Below are positions 60,340 through 64,000 of a stretch of DNA of 64,000 nucleotides, in pieces. A program made the position numbers and the translations under genes. The notes under the pieces were generated by a model that was not told the origin of the DNA, made no database searches, and saw only the letters and a program-made list of their open reading frames with translations. The DNA is taken from contig OZ023206.1 in the NCBI GenBank assembly GCA_963995525.1, positions 73,004,506 to 73,068,505 of the forward strand, given 5' to 3'. Within the stretch, counting starts at the first letter, position 1. Every line of letters starts with the position of its first letter. Source of the stretch: Escarpia spicata. Taxonomy: Eukaryota; Annelida; Polychaeta; Sabellida; Siboglinidae.

Positions 60340-60760
60340 GAATAAGATTATCAGAATGCAGTGTACACAGAATAAGATGATCAGATTGATATCAAATGCT
60401 CCACCGAGGTTCCATGTTGTTGCTAATGAATTTAAGACAGTTGGAATACTCCTTGTTGAATATAGAGTAGAACAGTTATAATTGGGCTACATGTTTAATA
60501 TTATTAATGGTAATGCACCAGCATATTTAAGAGCCAATGTCGAAATGGTTCATCACAGGTACCCCACAAGAGCCAGTGAATTGGCATATGTTATTCCGAG
60601 AGTAAAGGGTTCTGGACAAACTTCTGGAACAACTTGCCAATCGAAACAAAACAATGTCGATCTAAAATTAGTTTTAGAAAAAAGGTGACGACCCTTTTAT
60701 ACACTAGATTGGTGGCTCATGAACACAATCTGTACGTTGCTTCTTAACATTATTAATGCA
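60340..60760 (+). mobile_element. LINE ORF2 C-terminal remnant
   Basis: The plus strand reads KMIRLISNAPPRFH, then after a stop GYMFNIINGNAPAYL and HHRYPTRAS. These resemble the conserved C-terminal tail of CR1/L2-type reverse transcriptases (F.IINGLAP.YL). It is short and broken. Confidence 0.55.
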
Positions 60761-61080
60761 TAATATTTATTGATTTATTACTTTTTAATTTTGCAATTTT
60801 TAGATATATAATTAAAAAAAAATCGTACTCTTTATCTATTTATTTTTCATTTTTGTATACTATAATTATTTGTTCATTATTTTTTAGGACAACATTGGAA
60901 ATAAGTATACCATGTGTACTTTTATGTGGTATCCTCAGTATTAATATTATATATATATATATATATGTCATATTTCTTCTAATTATGCTATGCATCAAAT
61001 TATGCATGTATACAATTTTAGTGAATGAACCCATTCACACTCACACACAACGTCGCCTGCTCAGACAGCTTTCGCCCGGC
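60761..61080. other. No gene seen
   Basis: AT-rich with T-runs and a short (TA)n near 60,945-60,966. Confidence 0.4.
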
Positions 61081-61087
61081 TACATTC

Positions 61088-61318
61088 CTAATCTTTCTTA
61101 GCACGACGGACTTCAACAAAATGGTCTCTGTTTACTGGATTGTGATATAATACATCCCCACAAAATACTTCACAATGTGACGCTGCTCTCCATGATATAT
61201 AAAAGCATATTATTGTCGTTACCGCTCCCGACGGATTGCCATGTTCGCCAGACACATTCAACCATGCTACAATTATTGAGGAAAATCTTATGAATGTCAT
61301 CATTTTAATAATGTCCAT
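61088..61318 (-). CDS. Hypothetical short ORF with signal-like start
   Basis: The minus-strand ATG at 61,318 opens 76 codons: a hydrophobic segment (RFSSIIVAWLNVSG) and then ASHCEVFCGDVLYH...FVEVRRAKKD. No known domain. Position and style recall the segment at 58,297-58,635, but similarity is weak. A chance ORF is possible. Confidence 0.2.
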   Translation of the reverse strand: MDIIKMMTFIRFSSIIVAWLNVSGEHGNPSGAVTTIICFYISWRAASHCEVFCGDVLYHNPVNRDHFVEVRRAKKD

Positions 61319-61874
61319 ATATTATTTTCGAGAAATAATCTCTGATCTAGATGCGTGTTAATTAACAGATTGACGCAAATATCGTAATAATTAATTGTTA
61401 TCAAATACTTTATGTATTTCAAGAAATAGCATTGTAGAAAACCTATAAAATCGTATTTAGATAACATGTTCAAAGGTTGTACTTCATTCATTGCGTTACA
61501 ACTGAATCCTTGTAGGTATGCCATGGCAATGAGGAGATAGACACGCCGGGTGTGAAGTGGTGTTGATTGTGGCGATGTATTGAAGGATATGTATCAATGA
61601 CGTCACTACTAAGTAGGGATTAGTTTAGTAGAGCTATGCCAAATCAAGCACAATAAGGACAAATTAGTGGTTATATCTTGGAGTGGTTTCTTGGAAGTGC
61701 TGAGATCAGCATGTAGGCAGTATTGGGATAAACAAACTGCTTTACCATATGACTAGCAAATTTATACATTTGTGCTGCGAACCTTAATTTTGTAGTCCGC
61801 GTATTTAACGTCAAACGTTCGGGCATTGAATGTAATGTACTTTTATGGGACATTTCAATTTGACTACAAAATAT

Positions 61875-62090
61875 GCCGGTCTGGAGGATGGACACCTTGC
61901 ATAATATGGTGACCAGGGCCAGAACTTGCCGGTCTGGAGGATGGACACCTTGCATGAGATGGTGACCAGGGCCAGAACTTGCCGGTCTGGAGGATGGACA
62001 CCTTGCATGAGATGGTGACCAGGGCCAGAACTTGTTAGTCTGGAGGATGGACACCTTGCATAATATGGTGACCAGGGCCAGAACTTGTCA
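61875..62090. repeat. 53-bp minisatellite, four units
   Basis: Four units of 53 bp (61,875, 61,928, 61,981 and 62,034) with ggtctggaggatggacacc and gatggtgaccagggcc. The units are nearly identical, so the expansion is recent. Confidence 0.93.
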
Positions 62091-62099
62091 GTCTTGAAC

Positions 62100-63250
62100 G
62101 TCGGGTTTTGGAGATGGTGAAAAGGGGTGAAGTGATGATAATGCTGGAGGGATACCATAATGTCAACAACGACTTTATCCATTGATGATACAACTAGTAG
62201 ATTTAAACAAAACGAACAATGCATCAGAGCTAAATACAGCAGCTGACTCAGTACGGGAGTTTAATTTCACTAGCAGGTTCGGGTAAATAAAAAGTAGTCG
62301 TCACAGTAAATCAAAAAAGATGATCGATGATTTATTTCTACACGAACAGTTACTTGTCGGGGACGTGTTTTTCTATTTCTAGTTATCGTATACATACTGT
62401 TAGTTCAGTGGATAGTCCCATAATTTTAATAAGTCTTTTGGTCAAACCTTGTGTATCTTCTTTGGTTTTGAAACGAGTGTAGGCTCTGACAAACATATAT
62501 TTATTTGTTTTGATTGTTTCATTGAATGAATGTGTGGTAGTCTTTTATCTGCATTATTACAAGTACATTACCATATTATATGAGGCCTCCAACTCCAACA
62601 CAGGTTAATAAGTATTCCTCAGAATAGCGCGGTCTCATAATGAGACCCGAACATACTCCGTCTACGGGAAAATCGCAAGAAGGAATTGACGCACAAAGTT
62701 GTGTTCACGGTGACCATTCATAACGTAGCCCCTCCAAAAATATATCAGGAGTAATCATGACTCTGATTGTAATATTACTAGCTGCTACATCTCACAAAAA
62801 CAACCTGCCACCTCAAGCCTATAGTTATTGATGACATGTCTTTGTCATTATCAAGACCAACAGCATTAATAATTCCGTGTAACAGTTATACTAGTATTCT
62901 ATATATTCATACACTCATACTACTACTATATTTACTATCAATAAGTGGGAACTTGGTATTTGTGTTCCTTACAATACACTTTGTAAGAGGTAAACCCTAC
63001 ATTTGAACCAACGTATTGTTGTGTTATGTTTTAGTTGATATTTTAATTGTATGTTACTATGTAAGGTATTTTTTCTTGGTCGTGTTATCGTATTACAATT
63101 CACTGTACTTAATGGGTGTCAGATTTAAATTTTATTTGTTGATCTAGGCTTCCTTGGATCATCAAAACCGTGTATAAACTGGTGTTTGACTCTGTATGTA
63201 CGCTCGAAACAACTTAACTTCACGTTGTATTAATGTATTAATAATACTAA
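62100..63250. other. No gene seen
   Basis: AT-rich sequence with short frames only. I see no repeat, RNA gene or transposon signature. Confidence 0.4.
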
Positions 63251-63254
63251 TACT

Positions 63255-63319
63255 TGTACTTAAAGAAAACAATAATAATATTGCTAATACATTTTACAGA
63301 GCGCCAATATGACCTGTTT

Positions 63320-63357
<38 letters not shown>

Positions 63358-63735
63358 ATTACATTATCAAGTAGTGTCATATATAAATATAGTGTTGCAT
63401 TTATTACAAAACAATGATAATAAGCCCCACAGCGAGTGTCTCGCTTACACTGAAAGACGATCAGTCAACAAAGCGAAAGTGGAGTAACAGAGAAAAGACA
63501 AGCATTACCACGTTTAGCCCATACAAACGTCAACATCGATTGAGAACAAAATCGTACGCAAATCCATCAACGAAGGATCCACTACTCAGCACGAATTTTT
63601 ACTACACGGGGAATGAATAGAAGTCGTGAAGCTACGAAACAAGCGAGACAATTAGGAGCAGACACAATAATGCGCCAACTTTTTTTCGACAGAAAGGACG
63701 GCGAAGAAAGGATAACACATGTGAATTATGTTGTA
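63255..63735. repeat. Dispersed duplication, pair of 1,530-1,892
   Basis: Same order of segments as near the start of the window, including a (TA)n at 63,325-63,352, the LRTKSY-coding stretch and the gcgccaactttttttcgac block. The right copy keeps a 45-codon open frame (MNRSREATKQARQLGADTI) at about 63,612-63,749. Confidence 0.5.
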
Positions 63736-63766
63736 ATGCCATAGTCAAATAGGTGGAGAAGAACTA

Positions 63767-63990
63767 TTAGAATGAAAAAATATCACCGTTATGACAAATC
63801 TTGCTTAAGGGGTCCATCTTGCACGTCGTTCCCTGCAATGTTCGCACGTGTAGTAGTGATACAATCTGCAAAGGGGAAGTCATCGCAGTTGGCTCTCTCA
63901 AATATGTACACGTGAACTTGTTTACATCCAACGATGGAGCTACAAACAAAGGACAGCAATTGTCGCCATTACAATATGTTGACCTTTGAC
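63767..63990 (-). other. Coding-like segment related to 58,297-58,635
   Basis: The minus strand reads DNCCPLFVAPSLDVNKF, which aligns at nucleotide level with NDNCWSCFVATLMDVIKF of the 58-kb segment. The window ends before the 5' part. Probably a duplicated exon or a shared repeat. Confidence 0.3.
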
Positions 63991-64000
63991 TCGTTGCCGA

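Overview
The window looks like a piece of an AT-rich invertebrate genome, probably a mollusc or another lophotrochozoan. Genes have introns with ordinary GT/AG borders. Microsatellites, minisatellites and several non-LTR retrotransposon clades fill the space between genes, and a fibrinogen-related (FReD) lectin family is expanded in tandem. The species cannot be named from the sequence alone.

Layout. 0-6.7 kb: LINE remnants, a 29-bp minisatellite, a long CA-derived array and one copy of a segmental duplication. 6.7-17 kb: two tandem copies of a FReD gene region (A/A' and B), both broken in their FReD part. 17-18.8 kb: an L2/CR1-like LINE inside the FReD intron. 19,037-34,285: a 15.2-kb Maverick/Polinton with about 310-bp terminal inverted repeats and a 6-bp target duplication (CATATA), sitting in that same intron. 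34.4-37.8 kb: an inverted copy of the 14.8-18.2 kb host segment. 37.8-47 kb: LINE fragments (CR1-like, RTE-like), a second copy of the 5-6.6 kb duplication, a CpG-rich minisatellite and a cluster of octamer motifs. 47.4-57.6 kb: a third FReD region (C), interrupted by a CR1-like LINE with an SGNH-esterase ORF1. C has all four FReD exons intact but a frame break in its first exon. 58-64 kb: a 50-bp minisatellite, a 53-bp minisatellite, LINE debris and two related short minus-strand coding-like segments.

The Polinton is the central object. Rightward genes: a NADAR/YbiA-like protein, FtsK/A32-type packaging ATPase, two conserved Polinton proteins, a small membrane protein, the retroviral-type integrase with chromodomain, a second small membrane protein, minor capsid protein, a basic Gly-rich protein, double-jelly-roll major capsid protein and the adenain-like protease. 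Leftward genes: protein-primed DNA polymerase B, an unknown protein and an RPA-like single-stranded-DNA-binding protein. The two transcription blocks converge on a 145-bp palindrome at about 26.46 kb that contains a mirror copy of the polymerase tail.

The element is dead. The ATPase, integrase (two places), minor capsid, membrane protein, basic protein, major capsid, protease and polymerase all carry frame breaks, nonsense codons or deletions. The NADAR, RPA-like, 118-aa, 238-aa and 207-aa frames are open.

The two most notable cargo genes are the NADAR protein at the left end and the RPA70-DBD-C-like protein at the right end. Neither belongs to the Polinton core set as I know it.
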